NCBI GenBank assembly: GCA_036320915.1
Contig: JAXBDG010000009.1
Location: 124,001-188,000 of the forward strand
Direction of reading: 5' to 3'
DNA: 64,000 nucleotides
Origin: Linnemannia elongata
Lineage: Eukaryota; Mortierellomycota; Mortierellomycetes; Mortierellales; Mortierellaceae
Below are positions 35,874 through 47,400 of the stretch, piece after piece. A model generated the notes under the pieces. The model was given only the letters and a program-made list of their open reading frames with translations, was not told where the DNA came from and did no database searches. The translations under genes and the position numbers were made by a program. Every line of letters begins with the position of its first letter. The first letter of the stretch is position 1.

Positions 35874-37160
35874 TTAGGTAGAATGCGACTTTTTCTTGAG
35901 ACCAAGGCGCTCCTTCAAGGTCTTGCGGGTATGTTCCGAGGGCTGGTACTCATGCTCCAGCACACCGCTTGACGACAGCGTTATAGCGTCCAGGTACTCG
36001 GGGATGTGGTATGGTTGTGGATAGCGCCTCTGCTGCGGCTGCTGTTGCTGCTGCAGGTGGAGGAGTTGTTGCTCGATTTCTCTCTTATGCTGGTGGGGGT
36101 GCATGATTCTGTGAACTAGATTTTTCGACTTTGTTCCTGAGGGCTGAGCGATTGAATCGATCGATGAGGCGGAGGAGGTGGGTGGGCTGTGATGGTTTGG
36201 TGTGGTATGACGAGATGTATTGTGGTGGAAGAGAGCCGCCAAGCGCGAGGAGGAATTTGATTTCGTCGAGGCTGCGGGCTTTGCAGACGTGGAAGCCAAG
36301 GAAGAAGAGGAGGCGGATTCGACACTCTCCGAGGAGGAGACGCTACAGATGCTAGAGCGGCAGGAGTTGGATCGCGAGGAGGAGGGTGAATCGAGGTACT
36401 GGTGTTGGTAGTTGTAAGAGTATCCGTAGTTGCGTTGGAGGAATTCGACTTCCTGCGAAAGGGAGGAGAAGGTAGATCGGGTAGGGGACTCGGTCATGAT
36501 CGGGGTGTGAGGGTCTTGGTTGTATGAATAGTTGTAGGAGTTGTTGACGAGAATCGGAGTGAAGCCGCGTTGCTGTTGAACAGCTCCGCTGTGGCCAAGG
36601 ACCTTAACCTGCTCGTCAAACGTAACCCTCCTCCCACTACCATTAAGACTGCTGGACCGGGAACTCGATCGCGAATGCGAGGGCGACATCCACCCACAAC
36701 AGTTCTTCGCATGATGGAACTCAATTGAATCGGGATGGATATCCACTGCCAAAAAGACTGCGCCGAGCAAGAAGCTATCCCATTCCAAGATCAAGGGTCC
36801 AAAATCCCTCGACTGGATCCAATCCAACCCCTCAGCAGTAACCATCCAGACGAGGGACTGGCCCAGGGTCCAAATGGCTGAGAGGAGGAAAATGGCTGCT
36901 GCGCGGGAAACGGCGGTGAGGTATTGGAGGATCATGAGTGCAACTGGGTTGGATTCGATTGTGGGGAGGAGGGTGTTGGAGAGAGAGGCGAGAAGACGAC
37001 GTGGTTGGGCGAGAAAGTCTTCCATTGTTGTTGTTGGCGAGGGAGAGGATGAGGTTGTGGGCATGGGTGAATAAGAAGGTGTTAAAGAAAAAGAAGCAGT
37101 AAAGGGTTCTGAGGTTGTGGTTGTTGTTGTTGTATTTGTAAGAGTGCAGGTTGTTGACAT
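35874..37160 (-). CDS. 428-aa protein with two predicted membrane helices
   Basis: Family not recognised. A single exon; the start is placed at the first ATG (MSTTCTLTNTTTT), although the frame is open further upstream without ATG. After a Thr/Ser-rich leader there is a hydrophobic core at about 60-105 (VALMILQYLTAVSRAAAIFL, then IWTLGQSLVWMV), then WDSFLLGAVFLAVDI. The C-terminal two thirds are Ser/Tyr/Gln/His-rich and end in a basic tail (TRKTLKERLGLKKK). A TATATAAA-like element lies on the minus strand near 37527-37534, 370 bases upstream, in keeping with a long leader. The mixed hydrophobic core looks conserved and the remainder disordered. A membrane-tethered scaffold is possible but unsupported. 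Confidence 0.68.
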   Translation of the reverse strand: MSTTCTLTNTTTTTTTSEPFTASFSLTPSYSPMPTTSSSPSPTTTMEDFLAQPRRLLASLSNTLLPTIESNPVALMILQYLTAVSRAAAIFLLSAIWTLGQSLVWMVTAEGLDWIQSRDFGPLILEWDSFLLGAVFLAVDIHPDSIEFHHAKNCCGWMSPSHSRSSSRSSSLNGSGRRVTFDEQVKVLGHSGAVQQQRGFTPILVNNSYNYSYNQDPHTPIMTESPTRSTFSSLSQEVEFLQRNYGYSYNYQHQYLDSPSSSRSNSCRSSICSVSSSESVESASSSSLASTSAKPAASTKSNSSSRLAALFHHNTSRHTTPNHHSPPTSSASSIDSIAQPSGTKSKNLVHRIMHPHQHKREIEQQLLHLQQQQQPQQRRYPQPYHIPEYLDAITLSSSGVLEHEYQPSEHTRKTLKERLGLKKKSHST

Positions 37161-39170
37161 GACGACGAACGCGGAGGAGGATGCGTGGAGAGGGTCGAGG
37201 TGTCGAGATTGATCTGTAGGGGTCGTATGGTGACAAAAGTCTTGGAAGGGGTGAAGAGTGGGAAAGAAGAGGCGTGTTTGCGAAAGGGCGAAGAAGCAAG
37301 GTTGATAAAGTTGAAGGCGATAGTGCGATTGTTGTTGTTCCGGTTCGATTTGAGAGAGCGAAGATGAAAGAAGCGAAGAAAGAGAAGGATGAGAGGAAGG
37401 AGAAGAAAAAGAAGGGCAATTGAGCAGTTGAATGTAATGATGAATAATTATGAGAAAGATAAGCGAAAAGGTTGGAAGGGAAAAGAAGAAAAAAAAGATC
37501 CGGGGTATGAAATGGGGGAACATTGGTTTTATATGTTTCTTCGGTCGATTTGTCAGTCGACTTCATGTACCCCTCCTCTGTTGCAGTAGTAACTTAGTAA
37601 GTAGACAGCGTCATTTGTCGTTTGGTAGCGTGTTAAAATGAATTGAAGGAAGGGCAGGCTCGTGGGCTTGGCCAGTGGTTGCTTGGCTAGAGCACGGAAA
37701 GTGAAGTGAGGGCAGGGGCTCAAAATCATTTGAATGAGACAAACAAACAAAAAAAATCCGCGGTCGACTAGTGGCAAAGAAGGGAAAAAGGGGAATTGAG
37801 CGGAGAAAGGTAAAAAGATTTTTTTTTTCTATTCTCGGCAAAAACATCAGCCAACAGTGGGAAGGAAGGAAAGGGAAGGAGAGAAAAACTCTCTCGGCTG
37901 AATAGAATCGCCACTTTCGTCATTCTTGATTCTTGTTTGCTGCGACTTTTGTACTGCGTCTTCTTCTTCTTCTTGTCTCTCTCTCTCTCTCTTCATGGGT
38001 GATAAAATGAACCAGGAACAAGAAACATTTCAGTCTTCACTCTCTTGAAATCGGTTATCACTTTCCCCATCATCATCAGCCTTTTAGAAACAGACAGACA
38101 AACAGGGGTTGCCAAGAGGGATCACACTTCGAATTGTGAACCACATGGAAAACACGATCCACCTTACACACCCCCATACACCATACACCATACCCCATAC
38201 TTTATCCCCCACCCATTGCACACGCACACAGGATAACAGACAAACAATAAAAAAGAGAGCTCCGTCTCCAATAGATCCCATCCCCACCCCTCCGATCCCC
38301 AAACAACCGGTTCTTACTTTTTTTTTCTTTTTTGCCTTGAGTAATAAGAAACCTTCAAAGATCGCGCGTCCGCTCTTCCTGTCCCTTCCTGCTCCCATGT
38401 CATTTCAACCAACAAACACAACAACAAAAAACCCGCAAAAGGAAAAATACAATCCATTTGTCTGCGGAAAGAGGGAAATATCCGTTTTTGTATATTCCCT
38501 CTTTGTTGATTTCTGTTTACTCATTCCGGTCGCCTCTCTGTGCGTAGCACCTCATGTGCGCATGTGCCGTGCTTGACTTTTGTAAGTATGCGTAACAGTT
38601 GCTATGCCAAGGTTCACAATGAGCGCCCAACAAACAAACATACAACGCACATTAGCTGTGCCGCCAATCTCATGACTAAAAGGAGACAAATACATACATC
38701 ATAGTTGTTGTCATCATCATTCACGGAACGTTCACGCTCAATTGCATTTTGTTTTCCTTTCCCTACTGCCACGTTTCGTTCAGATGCTGAGGGGAAAAAA
38801 AATATGATGGGGGGAGGATTGGTATTGAAAGAAGGAATGGATAGCCATGCCGGGGATCATGCTCTTTTTTTTTTCTTGGGTGTTATCTACTTTATTCATC
38901 GTCTCATGCTCTTTTTTCATTCTTGGCACTCACCTTATTTTTCACACTACGACACACCACGTACATATTAACCAGGGCTGCAGGCAGAGTAGTCAATTGC
39001 AGGCTGCAACCATGCATGGATATGACGATATCTAGAAAAAAAACCTGTTTATAAAGAAGTATGTAAAGAATACTTTGTATTATGTTTTCCTATGTTGGTT
39101 TCTGAATATTTGTACACGGTCACTAGCTAAATCTACCACCTCATCCTTCTTCAAGCCCCCTCCCAGCACC
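37161..39170. other. Intergenic region, no gene seen
   Basis: 2 kb of A/G- and C/T-rich DNA with CT repeats near 37960-37992 and CA/TACAC repeats near 38160-38230. The left end is the likely promoter and leader of the 428-aa gene. Open frames such as 38084-38576 look compositional. Confidence 0.5.
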
Positions 39171-40519
39171 TTACTTCCAGTTCATGCTGTCGTTGGTCAT
39201 CCCAATCATCAAATCCTTCGACTTCAACGCCTTTGAAAGCGAATTTGAGAATCTGTTCCCAATCAAGGGCAAGGCAGTGACTCCCGTCTCAGGGCCCGTC
39301 GCCAACAACATCACCGAAGGGTACCAGCCCGGGTTCGACAACTTGGCCGTCTTCTTCTTCTTCTTGGCTTCTTCCAATGCAATGATGTTCTTGGCGATGG
39401 TGGGGGCGATGACGCCACTGGCGGCGGCGGTCGGGACCTTGGAGTAGTCGGCGCAGTCGCCTGCCGCAAAGATGTTTTCGAATCCGATGACTTGCAAGGT
39501 CTTCTGGACTTTGATCTGGTGGCTGTCGGAGTGGGTGAGGGTTGAGGAGTCAAAGGTAGGGTTGGTGGCGGGTTTCAAGGTAGATATGTAGGAAGTATCG
39601 ACGCGGATTCCGACGGAGAGGAATTGGATGTCGGATTCGATGGTCTTGCCGGAAGGCGTGATGATTGTTCGGGGAGCGGATTGGATCGAGTTCTGGAAGG
39701 TGAGGCCTTCAATCTCGGCTTTGAAGCCCAAGACGACGTCCACGCCCAGGCTATGGAGGTGGGTCAATGCGCCAGATTTCAACACGGGGGAGTAACCAGG
39801 GTAATCGACCAGGGTCTGTGATGAATGGATCAGCGTAACCGTCTTGTTCGGGAAAGCAGTCTTGATCTCCCCAGCCAGCTCGACTCCACAAGCACCTCCA
39901 CCAACCACAACCACACTCTTGGCCTTCTTCAGATCTTCCCTGGCCTTGTCGGTAATAGCCATTGACTCCTTCGAAGAATCAACAGTAAACTTTGCAGGGG
40001 CAGGGTTAGATGATCCGGTACAGAGGGCGAGGTAGTCAAAGGGAACGGATTGGCCAGAAGCAAGGACGACATGGTCGTGATAGACTTGGGTGACGGTGTC
40101 CTGGATGATCTTGTGGTGCGAGTCCTTGGGGAAGAGGTTTGTATAAGGGATCCAAACCCGCTTTGCATACTCTGCGTCGACCAAAGCGCGGAATGCTCCA
40201 ATCGGGTGATGGCGGGCGTCACGCCTATTCATGGTAGGAAGAGTAGAGTAGGATTGGGCGAAGTGGGACGAGGAAGGAGGGGTCAGCAAGTGTGAGAGGA
40301 TTACATGTTACATGTACATGTGTACGAGCGTGCAGAGTGAGGCAGGGTAAGAGCGTGAACCGGAGAATTAAAGAGAGGGTGGACTTACTTTTCGATGAGG
40401 ATGATTTGAATATTCTTGTGTCCGGATTTAATGGAGGAGAGGAGAGCCTGGATGGCGGCGACACCGGCAAAAGAACCACCGACGACGACCACCTTGACAA
40501 GTTCGGTTGTCTGTGCCAT
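39171..40519 (-). CDS. FAD/NAD(P)H oxidoreductase, FSP1/AIFM2-like
   Basis: Pyridine nucleotide-disulphide oxidoreductase family, closest in plan to AIFM2/FSP1 and AMID-type NAD(P)H:quinone oxidoreductases. Two exons, 40519-40389 and 40224-39171, 394 aa. The N-terminal FAD motif is VVVVGGSFAGVAA, the NAD(P)H motif VVVVGGGACGVELAGEI at about 150, and the C-terminal FAD-binding block IFAAGDCADY. The N-terminus is MAQTTELVK, so the myristoylation glycine that anchors human FSP1 is absent. A TATA box lies upstream. Substrate (ubiquinone, vitamin K-type quinones or other) cannot be decided from sequence. The exon junction (AA|G, Lys) is in phase. Confidence 0.88.
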
Positions 40520-40630
40520 TATGTATTGTTTATAAGAGTGGAGAGAGTAAGTTGTTGTTTGTTTGTTTGCTTCGAGGACAATTAATGATGAAGATGAGAA
40601 GAGGGAGAAAGGAGCCGGGATGGTTATGTC

Positions 40631-40638
40631 CTTTTATA
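40631..40638 (-). promoter_or_regulatory. TATA box of the FSP1-like gene
   Basis: TATAAAAG on the minus strand, 112 bases upstream of the ATG at 40519. Confidence 0.65.
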
Positions 40639-41203
40639 CCCGATATGCGATTGATATAAAAAAGGAGTGAAAGAGGTGAGAGTCGCATGCTTTTGTCAAT
40701 TAAGAATCGTGTGTCTGTGTGTATGAAGAAAAAGTAGCGAGTGAGCGATTAATAATACCCGCATTCACAAAGTCTCTCATTCATGGTTCATGGTGAGCGG
40801 GCAAAAAAAAAAGGAGTTTTGAAGGCCCAATTGACTTCACCAAAGTGCGATAAAGGGGGTCTGATGGACAAAGGTCTCGCCATTTCGATAACGAATCGCC
40901 CAAAAGCAGAACATTACAACCTCCCTCCATCTGCAAAAAAAGAGAGAGAGAAAAAAAAAAAAGTGAAGACGTACTCGTTTATGTGAGCAAATTGTGATCG
41001 AGGGAAGGAAGGCGGGAAAGGCAAACAGGGATCTTTGTCAGTGTGTGGGTCTTCAGAACGCTAAGAAAAACCAGTTTTTGAGGATTCTTAAAAATGCTGT
41101 GAGGGACACAGGGTGTGAGAAAGGGAAGCACGCAGGGTGAAAGCAAGTTCTGGTCAAACAGCTTTTGAGGTGAATGCTGATTGGTTGTGCCAACTTTTAA
41201 AAG
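40639..41203. other. Intergenic region upstream of the FSP1-like gene
   Basis: Beyond the TATA box no gene is seen. Short A-runs occur near 40803 and 40950, and the sequence is otherwise unremarkable. Confidence 0.45.
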
Positions 41204-42051
41204 ATGAAAACGGCTTTGTTGTTCTCTTATTCTGATGTTAGCTTGCTGACAGATCGGCGAAGACGAGGGAGGGATGAAAAAGCCACCACGCAGACAGGGA
41301 TAGATGGCGTGCCAGCCACTGCCTGCAAGGGAGAGGTGAAAAAAGTCCCCATTGGAGAAGAAGGAGTGGACCTAGATCATCAACCGCTCGTAGGCGACAC
41401 TAGCGTCAATCGCAGGTGAAAGTACAGAATGGAAAATGAGAACGAGCAGGGCAGAACTGCAGGGCGGTTGGATTGCCGAGTCTGGGGTTGACAGGGGATA
41501 AACCCAACCTATGCACGCTCGGACGCCTGCTTTATGGCGCTCTTTGAACTCTTTCGAGATACGAATGACTCCACGATGGGCAACTTTGTTTTGTCCTTCT
41601 CGTCAGTTCAATGTTGCGTTTTCGCGAGTCGCCACTAATTCTACAGTACCGCACTTTTTTTAAATCTTACAGGCTTTTTTATTCAGTTGGATGCTGAAAA
41701 CATCTTCGTCTCAGTTTTAAATTGGTGTTGCTCTTACAATTGCTGTCGGTCAACAATCGCGCTAACCCCTTGTATGTTCGAAAAGGTGGATTGAGGACGG
41801 CTAACTAGAGTACCTTGCTTGCCAAGGAAATAAAAAGTATGGCATCTCTTCAAACACTGGTGATAAAGACAGCATAGAAGGGGTAAGCCGGATGAGAAGA
41901 AAACCTCGTACAGCACCATTGTTGTTGTCATGGGCGAAGTCGTTTGTCTGAGAAAAGTACGACTGCACAAGAGACAAAGGGCGTAGGGACAGTGGAAGCG
42001 TTTGCAGAGATGGAAAGTTCAAAGAAGCCCTTAAGTAGATCACTGCCTTGA
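41204..42051 (+). CDS. Possible 101-aa spliced protein (tentative)
   Basis: A weak candidate in otherwise empty sequence. Exon 1 (41204-41415) starts MKTALLFSYSDVSLL and reads into a charged stretch with VDLDHQPLVGD; it ends at a GTGAAA donor in phase 2. Exon 2 (41958-42051), after an AAAAG acceptor, gives STTAQETKGVGTVEAF and a basic C-terminus before TGA; the phase matches. No family is recognised, the acceptor lacks a good pyrimidine tract, and other readings of the region exist. Confidence 0.2.
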
Positions 42052-42120
42052 TTTTCTGCAAAGGTATATGTTGGCAGTACGGGCGGGAGTCGTTTTTTCT
42101 TCCTTTTCAATCGTATCAAC

Positions 42121-43687
42121 ATGGGTGCGTCACGTGAACTGGCATCATCTTAGAGCCATCGATGAACTACGGCGACAATGCTATCCATCGATCGAGATAG
42201 CAGGGAACTCGGGAACCGGCATCTATCCATCCGTCATTATCGACTATACATCAATCTTCAGGAAACCAGACACCATCGCCAATTTTCATTTTACCGCCTG
42301 AACTTTGCGACTTGGGCTGGATTCGGCACGATCAGCAACTTCCATGGCGTCGTGGAAGGCACCAAGTGCCGGCCGGGAGGAAGAGTGAGAGGTGGCTGTC
42401 GGGAACGGGACAGTCGAGGCGACTAGCTGTTGTTGGGAGCAGGGGCGTTCACGCTCATCAACCGAACCAACAGCGACGACGTCGTCTTGATCGCCTGTCA
42501 GTCCGCACCCAGAACGCTTTATCTTATGCACCCTATGACAACAACAGGACACTACCCACTCGTTTCTCAACACCTTGGCAAGAGTCAAGCGCGGCCTACA
42601 CCAGCAAAAGCATTCAGACGCCAGGTTGAAGGAACTCAGAACTAGAACCAGAGTACACAACGTCAACTTTCAACTCCACCCAGCAACAACCAGGACAGCT
42701 TAACACCTAGCAGACCAGGACGATTGAAACAACCTAAGAATCGACAGCAAACTGACAAGGACTATACACCTTTACAATTCCACCTTGTCTCGACGAATAG
42801 GTAAAGGAAAACCAAGAGGTCTCCAGGCCGCTCGCAAGCTCCGCACCACTCGCCGTGAGAACCGTTGGGCTGACAAGCACTACAAGCGTCAGGCTCTCGG
42901 AACTGCTTTCCGTTTCTCTCCCTTCGGTGGTTCTTCCCACGCTAAGGGCATCGTTCTCGAGAAGATGTACGTTACTCTTTCCCTGTCGTTGTTTCTGACG
43001 GAGCAAAGATTGTCTATCAGGATCAATGAGGCAACAGTTGTGGGCTACAAGGGACAGGAGCGACATATGCAAAGTCAGAGATGGGAAGGCGTAAGGAAGC
43101 GATCGCTTCTCGTTTTGTTTGTGGCGACCACGTAGCAGGAGATTCAGCAATGGAAGTAGCACCCTCCACTCATCCGACCTCATCAACAAGAGAGGCGATC
43201 AGCTGGCGCCACCAAATATCGTCTTCAACCCCACAGCACACTTTTCAACAGCACCTCTCTCAATACGACAAAACAGCTGCACTCCTTCACTCGACCTGGA
43301 ACCGACAGAAAAAAGCTGCACTACAACACCTACCAACCTTCCGCAACCCCTAATTGCCACTGTCCCTGATAACTAACCCTTTTCGTCTCCTTTCCACCGC
43401 TCTTCAACCAATCTAATAGCGGTGTTGAGGCCAAGCAGCCTAACTCTGCTATTCGCAAGTGTGTCCGTGTCCAGCTGATCAAGAACGGCAAGAAGATCAC
43501 TGCCTTCGTCCCCAACGATGGTTGTTTGAACTTTGTCGATGAGAACGACGAGGTTCTCATTGCCGGTTTCGGTCGTTCCGGCCACGCCGTCGGAGATTTG
43601 CCCGGTGTCCGTTTCAAGGTCGTCAAGGTCTCCGGTGTCTCCCTCCTTGCCTTGTGGAAGGAGAAGAAGGAGAAGCCCCGCTCTTAA
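42121..43687 (+). CDS. RPS23: 40S ribosomal protein S23 (uS12)
   Basis: Decoding-centre protein of the small ribosomal subunit, cytoplasmic. Three exons: 42121-42124 (ATGG only), 42801-42966, 43420-43687; 145 aa, the usual fungal length. The sequence reads [16 protein letters not shown], with [28 protein letters not shown] and [14 protein letters not shown], ending KEKKEKPRS, all diagnostic of uS12. The conserved PNSAIRK loop carrying the hydroxylated proline is intact. The four-base first exon is required because the second exon enters in phase 1 and has no usable ATG. The sequence before the start is pyrimidine-rich (TTTTCTTCCTTTTC). The introns are unusually long (676 and 453 bp). A poly(A) signal AATAAA lies near 43763. 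Confidence 0.95.
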
Positions 43688-44408
43688 ATTGCTTTTTGCA
43701 TTTTTTTGCAATTTTTTTTCTCTTCCATGTTTTTTCTTCTGGGAAAGGCGTGAATAAGCCAAGAATAAATCGATATCAAAGAGTCGCGGACAACAGTTGT
43801 ACATTTTGAATCGCCTTCAAGTGCTGCGTTTGTGTGGTTTTCTTGTGATAGTTGCTAGAATGTCCTCGTTGTCAGCTGTGCTAATGCGTGAGCGGATTTG
43901 GTGCCTGATCTGAAAGTCGGAGCTTAGGTGAAGTCTCATTGCTTTAGAGGCATAGACTGAGGTTCGTACGAAATGAAGCTTTAACCGTCTTTTCACGCTG
44001 TTTACTCAATTGCCGTTGTAAAGTGAATGGGCAGCAAATGGGCGCAGTTCTGTCGCTACGCTTTTTTTTGAAGCCTTGGCGGTATGGTATTAGAATCTTG
44101 GGACAGCACATATTGGCACTTTAAAAGCCTTGTACAAGACGAGAAGAGGTGATCATTTCTGTGAGGAGCCATACATTCCAAGGCAATGCGGTGCTCAAGG
44201 GGTTTTTTGATCAGATAGGCGAGCCTGCCAAAAAAAAAAAAAAAGCGCGTTGAGATCAATGTCCATGAAGACTGCACGTGATTTGCCACCATTTTGGAGG
44301 ATTTGGTGTTTTGTCTGTCAAAAAAGTTGCCCAACCTTTTCTTTGTCCTGTTCATTCCATCCCTCACCTGCCTTCGAAACTCTCCTCAGTAGAATTCAGT
44401 CAAGCACC
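43688..44408. other. Intergenic region between RPS23 and RAD50
   Basis: 3' flank of RPS23 (AATAAA near 43763) and promoter of RAD50. No gene seen; an A14 run occurs near 44231. Confidence 0.5.
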
Positions 44409-47400
44409 ATGTCGTCCATCGAAAAGGTACTCCTAGAAACTTACATTCTATGAGGCATACTACTTCTTATTCATCAAAAACTCATTCACAATAAAATGAC
44501 ATTGCACAATTATTTACCTCTCCTCCTTTTTGCGCGTTTGCCTTTTTACTTTCTTTCTCCACCTGATAGTTAATGATTCGAGGGATACGCTCGTTTGCGG
44601 CAGACACTGGAGACGCGGCAACGATCACCTTTTACTCGCCGCTGACACTTATCACGGGCCACAACGGGTCTGGAAAGACGACGATTATTGAGTGTCTCAA
44701 GTATGCAACAACGGGAGATATGCCCCCCGGCAGCAAGACCGGCGCCTTTGTCAACGACCCCAAGGTACCTTTCCTTCTCTAAAGTTATTCTTTTAGTCTT
44801 TTTAACGTTCAGTCAAAGGCGAGTTAGGTGGACTTTTTGTCATACTAACTATCTTTTCTTCTCTGGGAAATACATGTAGATGACGGATAGCCCAAGCATC
44901 AAGGCCCAAGTCCGCCTGCGCTTCAAGAATGTCAACCACCAAACCATGTCCGTTGTCCGCTGCCTCTCCCTCACCGCCAAGAAAACTGGCTACACCCAAA
45001 AGACACTTGAAAACGTCCTTGCAGCACTCGACCCAGCGACAGGAGAACTGGTCACGGTCAGCTCAAAATGTGCAGAGATTGATACGGATGTGCCGAATCA
45101 TTTGGGGGTCTCGAGGGCGATCCTTGATAATGTGATCTTTTGTCATCAGGAGGAAGCGAACTGGCCGTTGTCGGAGCCAAGTATTCTGAAGAAGAAGTTT
45201 GATGATATCTTTGCTTCTACCAAGTAAGTCGGGAGGGGATGGCTGTGGTTGATTGTTTTGGTGTTTTGGTGGTTTGATATTGTGTTTGTTGAGGGTATGT
45301 TCACAACAGACTCTATGTCGATTTTGTATGGATAGGTATACGAATGTGTTGGAGTCGATCAAAGGCATCAAGAAGGAAAAGACACAGGATCTCAAAGTCA
45401 TGCACGCCAGTCTGGAGTTCCTTCGTCGCAACAAGGAAAAAGCTGAACGAGTAAGCACTGTGCTCTATGGCGCCTAGTTATCACACTGCGTCTAGTTCAC
45501 GTCAAGCTTTTGTGGTTAACATACACCTTCTTTTGATTAATTAGATCCGAGATTCTTTGGAAAGACATGGAGAGAACATCGAGAAGAGTCAGGAGAGGAT
45601 CGACCAGTTGGAGATCGAAATTTCGCGGTGTGCAGAGGAGGTCAGTCGACTGATGGAGAGGACAAGAGAGCTACAGGCGATCGAAGCTACGCTGAGCGCC
45701 CTCTCTCACGAACGCAAGGCTGCGCTCGTCAACATTCGGGAGCTGGAAGGAACGTTCACACTCTATTCCGAGTCCGACACAGACCTCCAGGAGATGTTGT
45801 TCAAGCACGACCTCAGCCTCAAGACAGCGGATCAAGAGAAACTCAAGCAGGAACGACAGAAACAAAAAGCTGCTAGTGCAATCGCCAACTTGCAGTCATC
45901 CGTCAGCAACAACCAGCAGAGGATCGGACAGCTTAAGGCCTCGATCGAGAGTAACAAGAAGAAGCAGGCCGAGAGGGACCAGTTGATCAACGACCTTGCT
46001 CAGCTTTATTCATACGACGGATTCGATTCTCTACCACTGATCAACTCGGACGTTGTGCGGTTCGTCAACAAGCTTGACATCCAGGTACAACAAAAGTCTG
46101 GCGAAGTGGAGCGTCTGAAGAGCGAGATCAGGGCCAAGGAGCAGGGAGTTCGGTCACAGCTTGCGGACAAGAAAGCCAGAATTGACATGTCGTCGTCTCT
46201 GAAGGCAAAGTCCCAGGCGTCAATTTCGTCCGCTCAAGTCAAACTTCGCCAACAAAACGCTGAGTTCGCTAAGTACCAGTCAACTGATGCCGAAATCGAG
46301 TCCATCGAGACCCGCCTGGCCGAGCAGGTACAAATTCCTCTTATACTTTGTCGCGCGTTTGGAGGTATACGTTTCTCATTGAATACACTGTGACACTGGT
46401 TACTGATATGTCATCCGTTGCCCAATTTCCTAGGAATCGGCGTTGATGGCGCTAAAGTCGAGTGACCCAGGACTGGAATCAATGGAGTCACAGAAACGCG
46501 CCATGATGGCGGATGTTGAGGCGTTTGAGAACGACCTTTCAAGACTCAGCGAGCAGATTTCTTCTCAGGTTCAGTCAGCGGGATCCCAGGCGCGTCTAAT
46601 ATTGATGAAGAACCGGCACTCACAGCGTGCCGAGCAAATTCAGACCCTGTAAGTATTTACATACGCCTCTTTCACATGGCTGTGATCTAAATTGAAAAGC
46701 GAAGGATTGGCTGGCCGTCTTACACCCTCTTTTTTCTTGACATAAATTCATAGAATGGGCGAAAACAGCACAGGTTTCCAGTCCGCGTTGAAGCATGAGG
46801 TATCACCGGAGACGGTTGAGGAGAGCCTTGAGCCTATCTTGCGCGAAAAGGAATTTTCTGCTAAATCATCAAGGGAAGCCCTGGAGAAATACAAGAGAGA
46901 GCGATCGTCGTATGATATCCGTATTGACAGCATCAAATCTCAGCTCCAAAAGCACAAGGAGACTCTTGAGCGTAAGTTTCCTCTTCTTTGCAGCCGTGCC
47001 TATGTTATCAATTTCGTTTTCGATCTGCAGGTGCAACATTTTGACTGACAAGCTGTCATCATTCTTGTGTCTTTAGAAATCGAGGCCAGGATCGTCGCTG
47101 AGTGTGGGACTGCACCCTTCCTTGACTTTCTTGCTGTCAAGGAAGAGTCTTTGTCAGAGTTACGCGAGTAGGTGTCCACTTTTAAACGTTCCGACTTGTA
47201 AGTTGCATGTGGCCGTCGTTGTTTGCGACTAACGGGATTGTTCACCCTTGAATGGTAGACAAGTCCAGGACATGAAGACGATGGGTGCGATGTACGGTCG
47301 TTTTGTTGATATGGCGGAGAAAAAGCACGCCTGTCCGCTTTGCTCTCGAGGTTTTGATCCTACCCTTGAGTCTCAGTTCACTGCCAAGGTAACCATCAGA

